A stretch of DNA of 64,000 nt, from positions 3,289,884-3,353,883 of the forward strand of contig NZ_CP068439.1 of NCBI RefSeq assembly GCF_016757735.1. Direction: 5' to 3'. This stretch comes from Aequorivita iocasae (lineage in GTDB: Bacteria; Bacteroidota; Bacteroidia; Flavobacteriales; Flavobacteriaceae). The position numbers and the translations under genes were made by a program. The notes beneath the pieces are model-generated. The model saw nothing but the letters and a program-made list of their open reading frames with translations, was not told the DNA's origin and did no database searches. Shown here piece by piece: positions 36,343 through 46,290 of this stretch. Numbering within the stretch: position 1 is the first letter of the stretch; each line of letters starts with the position of its first letter.

Positions 36343-36918
36343 TTAACGAAGAGTTTTGTGTATCTCTGCAACTCTTTTTTTTGTTGCACTTAAATCTATA
36401 TTTTCAATTATAATATCTGCTAATTTTTCTTTTTTTGCATCACTCCATTGGTTGTTTATACGTTGCTCTATTTCGGATTTTGATGCTTTATCACGTGCCA
36501 TAATTCGTTTAATCCTTACAGATTTTGGAGCTGTAACAAGTATAACGGTATCACAATCTTTATAGCCTCCATTTTCAAAAAGAATGGCCGCTTCCTTTAT
36601 TACATAATCCGCATTTTGTTTTGCAACCCATTTTTTAAAATGGGCTGCAACCTTTGGATGGATTATCTCATTTACTGCATTTAATAAATTTTTATCGTTA
36701 AATATCTTATTTGCAACATAGATACGATTTAGCCCATCCTCAGAATATGCTTCTTCTCCAAGCAATTTGATTAATTTTCGCCGAATGACTTTGGATGTAT
36801 TGGTCAGTTTTTTGGCTTCAACATCAGCTATATAAACGGGCACGTCCAGCTCAGAAAACATTTTTGCCACAGTAGTTTTCCCACTTCCTATTCCGCCAGT
36901 AAGACCCACAATTTTCAT
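36343..36918 (-). CDS. coaE: Dephospho-CoA kinase
   Basis: A 191-residue P-loop kinase of normal length with GLTGGIGSGKTT at residues 5-16, the DADxxA-like IADVEAKKLT and the lid ARDKASKSEIEQRINNQ. It phosphorylates dephospho-CoA to coenzyme A, the last step of the pathway; the coaBC gene for earlier steps is at 52-53.2 kb. It lies 32 bases downstream of the YbbR gene on the same strand. Confidence 0.95.
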   Translation of the reverse strand: MKIVGLTGGIGSGKTTVAKMFSELDVPVYIADVEAKKLTNTSKVIRRKLIKLLGEEAYSEDGLNRIYVANKIFNDKNLLNAVNEIIHPKVAAHFKKWVAKQNADYVIKEAAILFENGGYKDCDTVILVTAPKSVRIKRIMARDKASKSEIEQRINNQWSDAKKEKLADIIIENIDLSATKKRVAEIHKTLR

Positions 36919-36950
36919 CTTTGCTCTATTTATGAAGCTATAAAAGCTGA

Positions 36951-37922
36951 TTATTTGAAAATAAAGAAGTCAATTTTTTTTGGTTCAAAAACTACATTGC
37001 GAATATTGGGCGGCATTTTATCCAAGGTAGGGAGCATAAAATTTTCCGTTTTGTTTCTTTTTGAATAATCACATATAACCCTAAAGTTTTCCTTTGAAAT
37101 TTCCGAAAAATCATTTACTGAAACATCATACGTAACAGTTACGGAAGCCGGCACCAGTTTTATTTCCAAATCGGGAGGTAGGTTGATTACTTCAACCGGG
37201 AGAGTAAAACTTCCTTGTGAAAATTCTGCCACCCTTAGGCTCACTAAGACTTTGTTAGGTTTAACAGAAACAATGGCTGTGTTATTGTCATATAATTTTA
37301 CAGTTTTTGAAATATCCTTTTCTATATTTTCAAGTGAAATCATTTCGGTTGGAATAGCATTAATATTTTTGAGGCTACCCGCAGGGCCAGAAATAATCAC
37401 GGAATCTGGCTTTATTTTTAGACTATCAATCGGCTTAAAGCCATCCTTAAAGGTGATTTTGGATTTGGGCAGCACGCGAACTTTCTTTAGCACGATGGGG
37501 TCCAGTGCAACCTTCAGTGCTTCAACAGAGATGTTTTTTATAGCCAAGTTTCTATTAAAATTGGAAGAAACCATACGGGTCAACTCATTTTTTGTAATAA
37601 TAAAATGATCTTTTTCTTTATCATAAAATTTACTTACCTGTATATCAATAGTAGGTTTTTTGAACTTATAAAATAAAATTTCAAAACCATTAGCGGTAAG
37701 ATCAAAGGTAATATTCCGTAAGTTTTTATCAGCCAGGGCGGTCGTCTCTGGGATGTTTTCATATTGAATTTTAGCAACCATGCTAGTGGTAAATTCCCTG
37801 CTAAACTTTGTCAAAATCCAAAAAATGGCCGCGACAAACAAAAAGAAAAAAAACCGCTTTACTTTTAAATTTTTACTGCTTTTCATGAATCCTTTTGCCA
37901 TAGTAGCTATTTTGAATGCCAT
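36951..37922 (-). CDS. YbbR-like domain protein
   Basis: A 323-residue protein with one N-terminal membrane helix (about 24-40, FFFFLFVAAIFWILTKF) and three YbbR-type beta repeats outside the membrane (about 45-320; e.g. VLPKSKITFKDGFKPIDS, PDSVIISGPAGSLKNI). YbbR/CdaR proteins control the diadenylate cyclase CdaA in Firmicutes; no cdaA is beside it here, so that role is not shown. Three ATGs are possible in the first 13 codons (residues 1, 8, 13). It lies between a glycosyltransferase gene (5-base gap) and coaE. Confidence 0.8.
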   Translation of the reverse strand: MAFKIATMAKGFMKSSKNLKVKRFFFFLFVAAIFWILTKFSREFTTSMVAKIQYENIPETTALADKNLRNITFDLTANGFEILFYKFKKPTIDIQVSKFYDKEKDHFIITKNELTRMVSSNFNRNLAIKNISVEALKVALDPIVLKKVRVLPKSKITFKDGFKPIDSLKIKPDSVIISGPAGSLKNINAIPTEMISLENIEKDISKTVKLYDNNTAIVSVKPNKVLVSLRVAEFSQGSFTLPVEVINLPPDLEIKLVPASVTVTYDVSVNDFSEISKENFRVICDYSKRNKTENFMLPTLDKMPPNIRNVVFEPKKIDFFIFK

Positions 37923-37927
37923 TAAAT

Positions 37928-38932
37928 TTACTTAAAAAATAAAAAGGGAAATTGTTTCTGTGGATCTTTCTTTAGAAAGTTCATTAAAAAGCTGGATTTG
38001 ATGAAGGCAATACCATATCCAAAAAATTGTACGAAAACAGCTTTTACTGAAAGTATTCCTATGTAAAAACTCTTATTTTTTAAAGATGAATCTATTAAAA
38101 TTAAAATTAAATATAATAGAAGTGGTACACTAAACCATAAGTTTAAAAAAAGAGAAAATAAAACAGAAAACAATACAAAGAATACAAAAAATGATGGAAA
38201 CCAATAAGTGAATTTGGCTGCGGAAGGATGCCATTTATTTAAAATAGGGCGGACTAATCCAAATTTCTTTACCTGAAGGTAATATTTTTTCCAAGAAATT
38301 CTTCGCTTGTGGTACACAAAAGCATTAGGAAGAAAGGTTGTTTGGAAGCCGTTTTTTAATATGCGCTGGGAAAGATCAGGATCCTCTCCCGGATGAATTT
38401 TTGAAAAACCTCCCGTCTTTTCAAATGCTTCTTTTGAAATACCCATATTAAAACTTCTGGGCTCAAAATTATTAATACTTTTTTCGCTTCCTCTAATTCC
38501 TCCAGTAGTAAAAAAGGAGGTCATAGCATAATTTATAGCTTTCTGCAAAGGAGTAAAATTTTGATGGGCCGCATCTGCCCCGCCATAACAATGGAAAAAA
38601 TTATTTTCCAAAAACGCATCTACAGTTGATAGGTAATGCGGCGGAAGAATACAATCTGAATCTAGAACAATAAAGTAATTTCCTTTTGCGTGTTTCATTC
38701 CAAAATTTCGAGAATCTCCCGGACCAGAATTTTTTTTAAAATAATATGAAATTGAAAGTTTTTCAGAAAATTCTTTAACTACACCTTCTGAGGTTTCTGT
38801 TGAACCATCTTCTATTATAACTATCTCATAATGTTTATGAAAATCCAAGTACATAAAACTTTCCAAAAGCTCCTTAACTTCTTGTGGGCGGTTAAAAACA
38901 GGAATTATAAAGGAATAACTTCGTTGCATCAC
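37928..38932 (-). CDS. Family 2 glycosyltransferase, membrane-anchored
   Basis: A 334-residue GT-A transferase. The N-terminus SYSFIIPVFNRPQEVKELLE, the DXD-type FIVLDSDCILPPHYL, the GGADAAH stretch and GEDPDLSQRI are present, and two or three membrane helices follow at about 245-310 (FFVFFVLFSVLFSLFL). It probably transfers a sugar to a lipid-linked or envelope glycan; donor and acceptor unknown. First gene of the GT2-YbbR-coaE run; it starts just beyond the terminator of the T9SS gene. Confidence 0.88.
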   Translation of the reverse strand: MMQRSYSFIIPVFNRPQEVKELLESFMYLDFHKHYEIVIIEDGSTETSEGVVKEFSEKLSISYYFKKNSGPGDSRNFGMKHAKGNYFIVLDSDCILPPHYLSTVDAFLENNFFHCYGGADAAHQNFTPLQKAINYAMTSFFTTGGIRGSEKSINNFEPRSFNMGISKEAFEKTGGFSKIHPGEDPDLSQRILKNGFQTTFLPNAFVYHKRRISWKKYYLQVKKFGLVRPILNKWHPSAAKFTYWFPSFFVFFVLFSVLFSLFLNLWFSVPLLLYLILILIDSSLKNKSFYIGILSVKAVFVQFFGYGIAFIKSSFLMNFLKKDPQKQFPFLFFK

Positions 38933-38952
38933 GCAAATTTAATCAAATAAAA

Positions 38953-38981
38953 AAAGCCATCTACTTTCGTAGATGGCTTTT
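38953..38981 (-). terminator. Intrinsic terminator of the 39-kb secreted-protein gene
   Basis: AAAGCCATCTAC and GTAGATGGCTTT pair across a TTTC loop, followed on the minus strand by a T run. Confidence 0.88.
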
Positions 38982-38999
38982 CATATCAATTATGAAAAT

Positions 39000-40724
39000 T
39001 TAGTTTTTCAATACTTTGTAAGTACCAGTCTGGCCATTAACGGTTACCTTCATAATGTAGGTACCAGTGGTTAAGCCAGCAATATTTAAGTCTGAAGTAG
39101 TAGCACCAACTTTAGCGCTAAGTACTTGCTGACCCAATAGGTTATAGATAGCTACAGAATCAATACTGTTAGCAGCTTTTAATGAAATTACATCGTTTGC
39201 TGGGTTTGGATAGTAAGAAAAACCTTTTAAGGAATTTTCTGAAACACCTTGAGTATCTCCTATTACAGAAGACCAGGCAACTTGATCACTACCACCGTTA
39301 AACAATCCAATTAAAGTAGAACTACCATCAGTAACATCAAGTTCTCTCCACTGAGATTGACCGGCGTCTGCATTATAAGCAGAAAGATAATAACTACCAT
39401 TTCCATAGCATCCACCTTGACCAAAGTTAGCGTTAAATCCAAGTGGACCAACAGGAGTAGCTGCACCAGTAGCTAAATCAATAAAGTATAGGTTATCATC
39501 TACAATATCATGACTATAAGCATCTCCATTATTGTCAATGATAAGAGATATTGCTCCTGCCATTCCTGTAAGTGGGCCAACAAGTGTTGACGATACTCCA
39601 GCAATATCAATTAAAGACAATGATGAAGTTGTAACATTTGTTGAAACTGCATATAAATCACCTGTTGATGGATCAAATTCGGCACCCGCCCAAGTTTCTG
39701 TACCTGGACCAGCAATAGTACCTAAGCTAGTATAAGTACCACTTGCAAGATCAACACTGTAGAAAGCCCCGCCATTGTCTAATACATAAGCTGTTCCTTC
39801 ATCGTTAGGATCAATTGCTCCCGCATTTTCAAAACCTGCAGCAGGAGAAGCTCCTAAAGTAGTCAATGCAGATGGATCTGCTGGATCCCAGCTCACTAAA
39901 GAAGCTGCTGTATTGTTGATACCAAACGCCATAGCTGGGCCACCGCCTCCACCTGGCTCGTCATCACCAAGTACATTCCAAACCAAACCTTGTGTCAATC
40001 CTAAAGCGGCAAAGTCAGTAGGTGTAGCAGCACCACAATCAGGGGCTTGAATATAACTTGGTCCTGTTTGACCATCATTATTACATCCAAAACGCATAAA
40101 GTTAGTATCGGTACCATCATCTACCAATACAAGCTCCATAACCATAGCCTCCCCTGGAGGAATATTAGCTGTAAGTGGAAGCGTAATCATGGTAGCGGCA
40201 TCAGCATTAGTGGCATTATACACTGCAGTACCCTGAAGTGTCAATGTACCACCTGGAAATGCACCTGGAGTTGCTGAATAGATATTTGCCGTAATTGGAA
40301 ACCCAGTTGGGGTTGAAATAGTTCCAATTGCAAACTCTACAGCAGTAACATCCAAACCGTTCATAATACCATAATCTCCGGCAAGGTCAAAAGCACGGAA
40401 AACGTTATTATTTCTGAAGCTAGTTGGCGATGCACAAGCTATTTCTGCTCCTGCCTCAATATTCTGTGTATTGCTTTGTGTTATAACTACTGGAGCAATA
40501 TTCTCAACACCGTTGAAGTGTACATTTAACATTCTCTGCTCAGCTGGAGTAAAATACTCGTTAATGTTTCCACTAACATTTCCAATAGTTTGGAGACGGG
40601 TCAATAAACTTTCAATTGTTACAGCTGGCTCTTGGGTAAGACCATCACCTGTAAATGAACTTTGCGCATTAATCAAGCCCACGGACCCGATAAAACAAGC
40701 TAGTAGTAAAGTAATTTTTTTCAT
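39000..40724 (-). CDS. T9SS-secreted protein with beta-propeller-like passenger
   Basis: A 574-residue secreted protein: signal peptide (1-20, IGSVGLINAQ), an N-terminal stretch with SLLTRLQTIGNVSGN and FTPAEQRMLNVHF, a beta domain (about 80-255), a propeller-like region (about 270-490 with repeats such as YSVDLASGTYTSLG and LYFIDLATGAATPVGPLG), and a T9SS type A sorting domain (about 497-574; GFSYYPNPANDVISLKA, YNLLGQQVL, GTYIMKVTVNGQTG). It is unlike enzymes I recognise; an adhesin or scaffold is likely. The sorting domain is close to those of the two following genes, but it does not contain their identical GC-rich segment. Confidence 0.82.
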   Translation of the reverse strand: MKKITLLLACFIGSVGLINAQSSFTGDGLTQEPAVTIESLLTRLQTIGNVSGNINEYFTPAEQRMLNVHFNGVENIAPVVITQSNTQNIEAGAEIACASPTSFRNNNVFRAFDLAGDYGIMNGLDVTAVEFAIGTISTPTGFPITANIYSATPGAFPGGTLTLQGTAVYNATNADAATMITLPLTANIPPGEAMVMELVLVDDGTDTNFMRFGCNNDGQTGPSYIQAPDCGAATPTDFAALGLTQGLVWNVLGDDEPGGGGGPAMAFGINNTAASLVSWDPADPSALTTLGASPAAGFENAGAIDPNDEGTAYVLDNGGAFYSVDLASGTYTSLGTIAGPGTETWAGAEFDPSTGDLYAVSTNVTTSSLSLIDIAGVSSTLVGPLTGMAGAISLIIDNNGDAYSHDIVDDNLYFIDLATGAATPVGPLGFNANFGQGGCYGNGSYYLSAYNADAGQSQWRELDVTDGSSTLIGLFNGGSDQVAWSSVIGDTQGVSENSLKGFSYYPNPANDVISLKAANSIDSVAIYNLLGQQVLSAKVGATTSDLNIAGLTTGTYIMKVTVNGQTGTYKVLKN

Positions 40725-40823
40725 TTGATTAAAATTTTTAGTTAAACTTCCATAAAACTATCACTAAAAAACGAAATGACAAAGAATATAGTAGTAATTT
40801 TTTAAATGTATGAGTAATACTAC

Positions 40824-40852
40824 AAAAAACCACCCGCAAAATGCGGGTGGTT
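40824..40852 (-). terminator. Intrinsic terminator, copy A
   Basis: AACCACCCGCA (40828-40838) and TGCGGGTGGTT (40842-40852) pair across AAA; on the minus strand the hairpin is followed by six T. It ends the 40879-44658 gene and is part of the duplicated segment. Confidence 0.92.
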
Positions 40853-42262
40853 CCATAAAATCAAGGTTGACCTATACGCTATTGCTTTAGCACTTTATAG
40901 GTGCCCACCTGGCCGTTCACGGTGACCTTCATCAGGTAGGTGCCGGTGCTCAGCCCGGAAACGTCCAGACTAGCCTCCGCAGCGCCAACCTGGCTGTCCA
41001 TCACGCGCTGGCCGAGAAGGTTGTAAAGCGAGACCTGCTCGATGTTGTCAACGCTCTTCAGGTTCAGCACGCCCTGGGCAGGGTTCGGATAATAGCTGAA
41101 ACCGGAAATGGCATTGTCAGACACCCCAAGGTTGGTACCGTCTATAACGATATCGGTAACAGCCCCTGAGTTCAGCACAAACACATAGTAAGCCTGGCCG
41201 GCCAACGTAAATATGGACGCGGAGGTACCCGGGCCACACTGGTTGCTCTGCTGCCCCACAAGGGTAAGGTCCGTTTCCGAGGCATTCTCGTTGGGAGCCG
41301 TATAGAAAGTAACCGAACTGGCACCGCCAGGGGTCACGATCGTCGCATTGGCCGTACCGTCGCCGGCAGACACAAAGTTATACCAAACCCCATTTGCCCC
41401 AGTAAGGTCGCAACCCGCAGGATTGCCGTTCTCCGTAGTGGCGGCAGGCATTGCCACAGAGGGATCCGTATAAGGGAAGCCTACCTCGTCAACGTCAATA
41501 GAGTTCACGATCATATCGTTGGGAGGAGGGGTTGGGGTACAGGTAACATCAAGGGTGAAATTGCCCGTAGCCCCGCCAAAGCCGTGCACCAGGATCAGGT
41601 AGCTCGTGTTGCCGTCACTATTGAAGGTAATCTCGCTCTGAAGGCCACAAGAGTCATCGTTCCCGTCAACGCAGGTAAGCGGCGGCGCGCCGCAGTCGCC
41701 CGTATACACAGATATCTTGGAATCGTAATCCGTACCGTTGCAAAGCGAGAGCGTAATGGTCCCGGGAAGGCCACTGTTGTCGTCAAGACTGTACCATACC
41801 CCGGGGGAGGTAACCGCTGTGCCGCAATCAGGGGCCACGCCGTTGTCGACGGTAGCGCCATCGGTGGTACCGGCCACTGAATCGCCACAGCTCAAGGCTA
41901 TCGCGCCGCTGCAGTCGTCATTAGGCAACGGCTCGGCACAGGTGACGTCAAGGCTGAAGTTGCCCGAGTTGCTGCCGAAGCCCTCAACCATAATGTAATA
42001 TGTCGAGGTCCCGTCTGAGGTAAAGGTAAGCTCGCTCTGAAGCCCGCAAGAGTCATCGTTAAAGGCAAGCTCGTTGGCAAGGTCGCAGTCGTCGAAAACA
42101 CGGAGCACAGAATCATAATCCGTGGCAGCGCAAAGCGAAATGGTAACCAACTGCGCAGAACCGTCACCGGTGAACTTGTAGAAAACGTCAGGAGCGGCGT
42201 TCCCGCCAGAATCCGTGGCCGTTAGCGTCTCGCCTACTACGCTATCCCCGCAGGAAAGATCA
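40824..42262. repeat. Identical 1,439-bp direct repeat, copy A
   Basis: Read base by base against 44852-46290 (offset 4028) I found no difference. It covers the terminator and the last about 460 codons of the 1,259-residue protein: two DDCSxAxxLSCGDS domains, a third domain and the sorting domain. It is GC-rich (40 of 60 bases in 41641-41700; 37 of 60 in 41761-41820) against 22 of 60 in 43201-43260 of the same gene. Confidence 0.97.
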
Positions 42263-44658
42263 TATGCATTAGAACAATCGTCATTTGTAATAACTGGAGG
42301 CACACAGATAGACATTGAAAACTGAAGTACTTGTCCTGTATCACCACCTGCGTCATCACAAACCTTTAAGTTCCAGTCACCCGTGATATCTTCACCGGCA
42401 AATGCGGCTGCAAAGGTGCCGCCCATTGGCTCATAGGGTCCAACTCCGAAAGGAGCAGTAGCCAATGTAATGTCGGCACCACCATCTTCAAACATTGTTC
42501 CGTTGTAACCATCGTCAATACCACCACCAAGATCATTAGCCAACAATAATTCCGTTCCATTGGGAGAAACTAGATACAGGTCAAGATCTGCAGTAAAAGT
42601 ATGTGCGATATCTATAGTAATATTTTCAAGAATTGCATCTGTACCTATTGTTCCCGCGTCACTTACGGTAACGGGAATAAGGTTTGGAGCATTTGCACAA
42701 TCGGCAGTCTGATTACCGCTTCCGTCAATGTCAAAAGGAACAGCTGTACTGTCATAGGCTGTACTTGTACAAGTAGGGCCTCCACCAATTGGTTCGCAAA
42801 TTCCAGAAAATTCATAAACCTGATCGGAACCAGGTAAAGCTATTGCCCAAGTTACGCCCGCATCAGGAGAAAAAGCTCCATCATTACCAACTGTTGAGGC
42901 AGTACTATTTTCCCAGAAAGAACCATTTGCAGAAGTATTGTCAACATAAATACTTATCCAATATGTAGTAGGAGATCCGCTTTGCCCATTCAGCATTACA
43001 GGCGAAATATCAAAATTTAACTCTAACGCATCAAGCGCAGAATTCGCAGGGAAATCACCTATCACAGCTTGGGAAGTCGGAACGACCCCAGTAAGTGTGG
43101 CGACAACAGAAGAAGGGTCAGGAAGTCCGCCTAGGTCATTATATATAGTAATATCTGCTGAGATAATTACTTCACCATCAAAAACTAACCAATTAGCCTG
43201 AAGAGCATCCAAGTTAAAATCAGTATCTGCAGGTACAGTTATATCTGCAGCTATAACTTGAGGAGTATTATTTGATGAAGTAAATCCATTTTCAAAATTG
43301 TTTGAAGGATTGGATTCGCTACAGGCAGTTCCACCGCCACCGCCATCACAGCTATAGGTTCTAAAAGTATAATCAAAAGTTGGGAATGGATTATAACCAG
43401 CATTTGCATATACATTTCCATCGGGATAAGGATTGTTTGTAGACCCTGCTATACAAGGCAATGTGATATCTCCATCAATAACGATATAGTAAGTTGTACC
43501 CACCGTAACGCTAACTACTGGATCCCAAAACACATCAGCCCATTCTGTGCCATCGGTTTGGGTAATTCCACTTGCAAGCATGGTTCCGCCAGCATTTGGA
43601 AGACCATCCCATAAAGACAATTCCACATCAAGGCCTGAAGATACAGCAGTAAATTTAATACCTGCACCCGCAGCTTCTGATTCAAGAGGAATATAGGACT
43701 GCGCAAGGCCTGTTTGAGAAATGTTAGCCATACAAGTATCTTGTACATCCTGATTGATTTCCAGCATTGGATTTCCGCATACACCACCTCCGCCGCCACC
43801 CGCAGAAAGTACTTCAACTTCCCAACCACAGGTATTAACTACAGTAGTAGCAGTAAACTCAAAAGTTAATGCTCCAGAAGTGGAGTTAAAAATCGCCGAG
43901 CCATTAGCTGCAATCATACCTGCCAATGTATCTGTTGAAGCATTTAAGTTACTATCATAAATTTGGGGAGAGCTGGTATCGGGCCCATCATAAATATTCA
44001 GCACATCAAAATTTCCAAAAATATTAAATGACAAAAACTCTACAGAAAGACCGGTTCCAGTTAATGTAGTTGTAGTTGTACAACCGCAGTTAGGATAATC
44101 GCCTGGATCACCTGAAGAGGTTGTAGTACAATTTCCTCCAGGCCCACCGTTAACACCATCGGTTGGATCATAGAAAAAATCTCCTGTAACTACCGCAAAA
44201 GTTTCAGTAGCCCCTGCTGTAGGTATGATTGCAGCAAGTGAATTTACATACTGAATCTCGGGATTATATTCTACGTTTGTAGTTAGCGCTTCTTGTTCTG
44301 CAGCAAAAATTTCTGCTTCTTCAGCAACCGTTAATGCTTCATAAGCTCTAAATATTGGTTGCGTTTGCTGTATTAAGACGGCTGCATTTCTTCCCGGAAG
44401 AGCAATTTCTTGGTCATTAGAGTTATCATTGTGTTCTGGTGCTACAAATAAAGGAACATAATTTGAAGCCCTATAGCCGGTATCTGTTGCTGACGAACCT
44501 TCATACTTAAATTCGTTTTTCATTTGTTGAACAGCCTTATTCTCCTTTTGCTGTTTCAGAGGAGTGACAGAAGCCTTAGCTGCTGCCGATTTTGCATCAG
44601 TCTGACTATAACCTATAGCACAGATCATGAGCAAAATTAACATCGTAATTTTTTTCAT
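40879..44658 (-). CDS. Large T9SS-secreted protein with CUB-like, P-domain and repeat domains
   Basis: A 1,259-residue secreted protein. After the signal peptide (1-18) and a helical region (about 20-130) comes a CUB-like domain (about 190-285; VLNIYDGPDTSSPQIYDS, CGWEVEVLSAG), two beta domains around glycine-rich linkers, a proprotein-convertase P-domain-like region (about 650-790; ITIDIAHTFTADLDLYLVSP, GDWNLKVCDDAGGDTG), two DDCSxAxxLSCGDS domains (from about 795), a third domain (NDMIVNSIDVDEVG) and the sorting domain (about 1183-1259). No protease domain is present despite the P-domain, so it is probably a surface adhesin. Residues from about 799 to the end are encoded by the exact repeat shared with the next gene. 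Confidence 0.85.
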   Translation of the reverse strand: MKKITMLILLMICAIGYSQTDAKSAAAKASVTPLKQQKENKAVQQMKNEFKYEGSSATDTGYRASNYVPLFVAPEHNDNSNDQEIALPGRNAAVLIQQTQPIFRAYEALTVAEEAEIFAAEQEALTTNVEYNPEIQYVNSLAAIIPTAGATETFAVVTGDFFYDPTDGVNGGPGGNCTTTSSGDPGDYPNCGCTTTTTLTGTGLSVEFLSFNIFGNFDVLNIYDGPDTSSPQIYDSNLNASTDTLAGMIAANGSAIFNSTSGALTFEFTATTVVNTCGWEVEVLSAGGGGGGVCGNPMLEINQDVQDTCMANISQTGLAQSYIPLESEAAGAGIKFTAVSSGLDVELSLWDGLPNAGGTMLASGITQTDGTEWADVFWDPVVSVTVGTTYYIVIDGDITLPCIAGSTNNPYPDGNVYANAGYNPFPTFDYTFRTYSCDGGGGGTACSESNPSNNFENGFTSSNNTPQVIAADITVPADTDFNLDALQANWLVFDGEVIISADITIYNDLGGLPDPSSVVATLTGVVPTSQAVIGDFPANSALDALELNFDISPVMLNGQSGSPTTYWISIYVDNTSANGSFWENSTASTVGNDGAFSPDAGVTWAIALPGSDQVYEFSGICEPIGGGPTCTSTAYDSTAVPFDIDGSGNQTADCANAPNLIPVTVSDAGTIGTDAILENITIDIAHTFTADLDLYLVSPNGTELLLANDLGGGIDDGYNGTMFEDGGADITLATAPFGVGPYEPMGGTFAAAFAGEDITGDWNLKVCDDAGGDTGQVLQFSMSICVPPVITNDDCSNAYDLSCGDSVVGETLTATDSGGNAAPDVFYKFTGDGSAQLVTISLCAATDYDSVLRVFDDCDLANELAFNDDSCGLQSELTFTSDGTSTYYIMVEGFGSNSGNFSLDVTCAEPLPNDDCSGAIALSCGDSVAGTTDGATVDNGVAPDCGTAVTSPGVWYSLDDNSGLPGTITLSLCNGTDYDSKISVYTGDCGAPPLTCVDGNDDSCGLQSEITFNSDGNTSYLILVHGFGGATGNFTLDVTCTPTPPPNDMIVNSIDVDEVGFPYTDPSVAMPAATTENGNPAGCDLTGANGVWYNFVSAGDGTANATIVTPGGASSVTFYTAPNENASETDLTLVGQQSNQCGPGTSASIFTLAGQAYYVFVLNSGAVTDIVIDGTNLGVSDNAISGFSYYPNPAQGVLNLKSVDNIEQVSLYNLLGQRVMDSQVGAAEASLDVSGLSTGTYLMKVTVNGQVGTYKVLKQ

Positions 44659-44695
44659 AATAATATTAGTTTAGTTAGTAATTGATTTTGAGGAT

Positions 44696-44726
44696 TAAAG
44701 CTATTCTAAAAAAAATAAAAATCAAA
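44696..44726 (-). promoter_or_regulatory. Candidate promoter of the 1,259-residue gene
   Basis: On the minus strand TTTG (complement of 44723-44726) is followed after 19 bases by TAGCTTTA (complement of 44696-44703), one mismatch from TAnnTTTG, and the ATG is about 37 bases on. The rest of the 44659-44851 intergenic sequence is AT-rich with nothing else recognisable. Confidence 0.5.
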
Positions 44727-44851
44727 GTTTTTGATAATAAGATTTTACATTTTCTACTAATAATACATAAAATTAACACTATGGCGATAATTTATATGCA
44801 TAAATAAAGTTTTGAGAAAATTTTCAGTAAATTCATTGAATATCGTATACA

Positions 44852-44880
44852 AAAAAACCACCCGCAAAATGCGGGTGGTT
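44852..44880 (-). terminator. Intrinsic terminator, copy B
   Basis: Same hairpin as at 40824-40852, ending the 44907-48311 gene. It shows that the duplication extends past the stop codon into the transcript end. Confidence 0.92.
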
Positions 44881-46290
44881 CCATAAAATCAAGGTTGACC
44901 TATACGCTATTGCTTTAGCACTTTATAGGTGCCCACCTGGCCGTTCACGGTGACCTTCATCAGGTAGGTGCCGGTGCTCAGCCCGGAAACGTCCAGACTA
45001 GCCTCCGCAGCGCCAACCTGGCTGTCCATCACGCGCTGGCCGAGAAGGTTGTAAAGCGAGACCTGCTCGATGTTGTCAACGCTCTTCAGGTTCAGCACGC
45101 CCTGGGCAGGGTTCGGATAATAGCTGAAACCGGAAATGGCATTGTCAGACACCCCAAGGTTGGTACCGTCTATAACGATATCGGTAACAGCCCCTGAGTT
45201 CAGCACAAACACATAGTAAGCCTGGCCGGCCAACGTAAATATGGACGCGGAGGTACCCGGGCCACACTGGTTGCTCTGCTGCCCCACAAGGGTAAGGTCC
45301 GTTTCCGAGGCATTCTCGTTGGGAGCCGTATAGAAAGTAACCGAACTGGCACCGCCAGGGGTCACGATCGTCGCATTGGCCGTACCGTCGCCGGCAGACA
45401 CAAAGTTATACCAAACCCCATTTGCCCCAGTAAGGTCGCAACCCGCAGGATTGCCGTTCTCCGTAGTGGCGGCAGGCATTGCCACAGAGGGATCCGTATA
45501 AGGGAAGCCTACCTCGTCAACGTCAATAGAGTTCACGATCATATCGTTGGGAGGAGGGGTTGGGGTACAGGTAACATCAAGGGTGAAATTGCCCGTAGCC
45601 CCGCCAAAGCCGTGCACCAGGATCAGGTAGCTCGTGTTGCCGTCACTATTGAAGGTAATCTCGCTCTGAAGGCCACAAGAGTCATCGTTCCCGTCAACGC
45701 AGGTAAGCGGCGGCGCGCCGCAGTCGCCCGTATACACAGATATCTTGGAATCGTAATCCGTACCGTTGCAAAGCGAGAGCGTAATGGTCCCGGGAAGGCC
45801 ACTGTTGTCGTCAAGACTGTACCATACCCCGGGGGAGGTAACCGCTGTGCCGCAATCAGGGGCCACGCCGTTGTCGACGGTAGCGCCATCGGTGGTACCG
45901 GCCACTGAATCGCCACAGCTCAAGGCTATCGCGCCGCTGCAGTCGTCATTAGGCAACGGCTCGGCACAGGTGACGTCAAGGCTGAAGTTGCCCGAGTTGC
46001 TGCCGAAGCCCTCAACCATAATGTAATATGTCGAGGTCCCGTCTGAGGTAAAGGTAAGCTCGCTCTGAAGCCCGCAAGAGTCATCGTTAAAGGCAAGCTC
46101 GTTGGCAAGGTCGCAGTCGTCGAAAACACGGAGCACAGAATCATAATCCGTGGCAGCGCAAAGCGAAATGGTAACCAACTGCGCAGAACCGTCACCGGTG
46201 AACTTGTAGAAAACGTCAGGAGCGGCGTTCCCGCCAGAATCCGTGGCCGTTAGCGTCTCGCCTACTACGCTATCCCCGCAGGAAAGATCA
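44852..46290. repeat. Identical 1,439-bp direct repeat, copy B
   Basis: The partner of 40824-42262. The match stops abruptly at 46290 (GGAAAGATCA then ATAGC here, TATGC in copy A) and at 44852 on the other side, though weak similarity (ACAATCGTCAT) resumes beyond the 5' edge. Confidence 0.97.

Noticed and set aside
41584..42167. Long antisense reading frames in the GC-rich repeat (and the same at 45612-46195)
   Set aside because: They occur in both copies because the DNA is identical and stops are rare in GC-rich sequence; no starts, promoters or family motifs support them.
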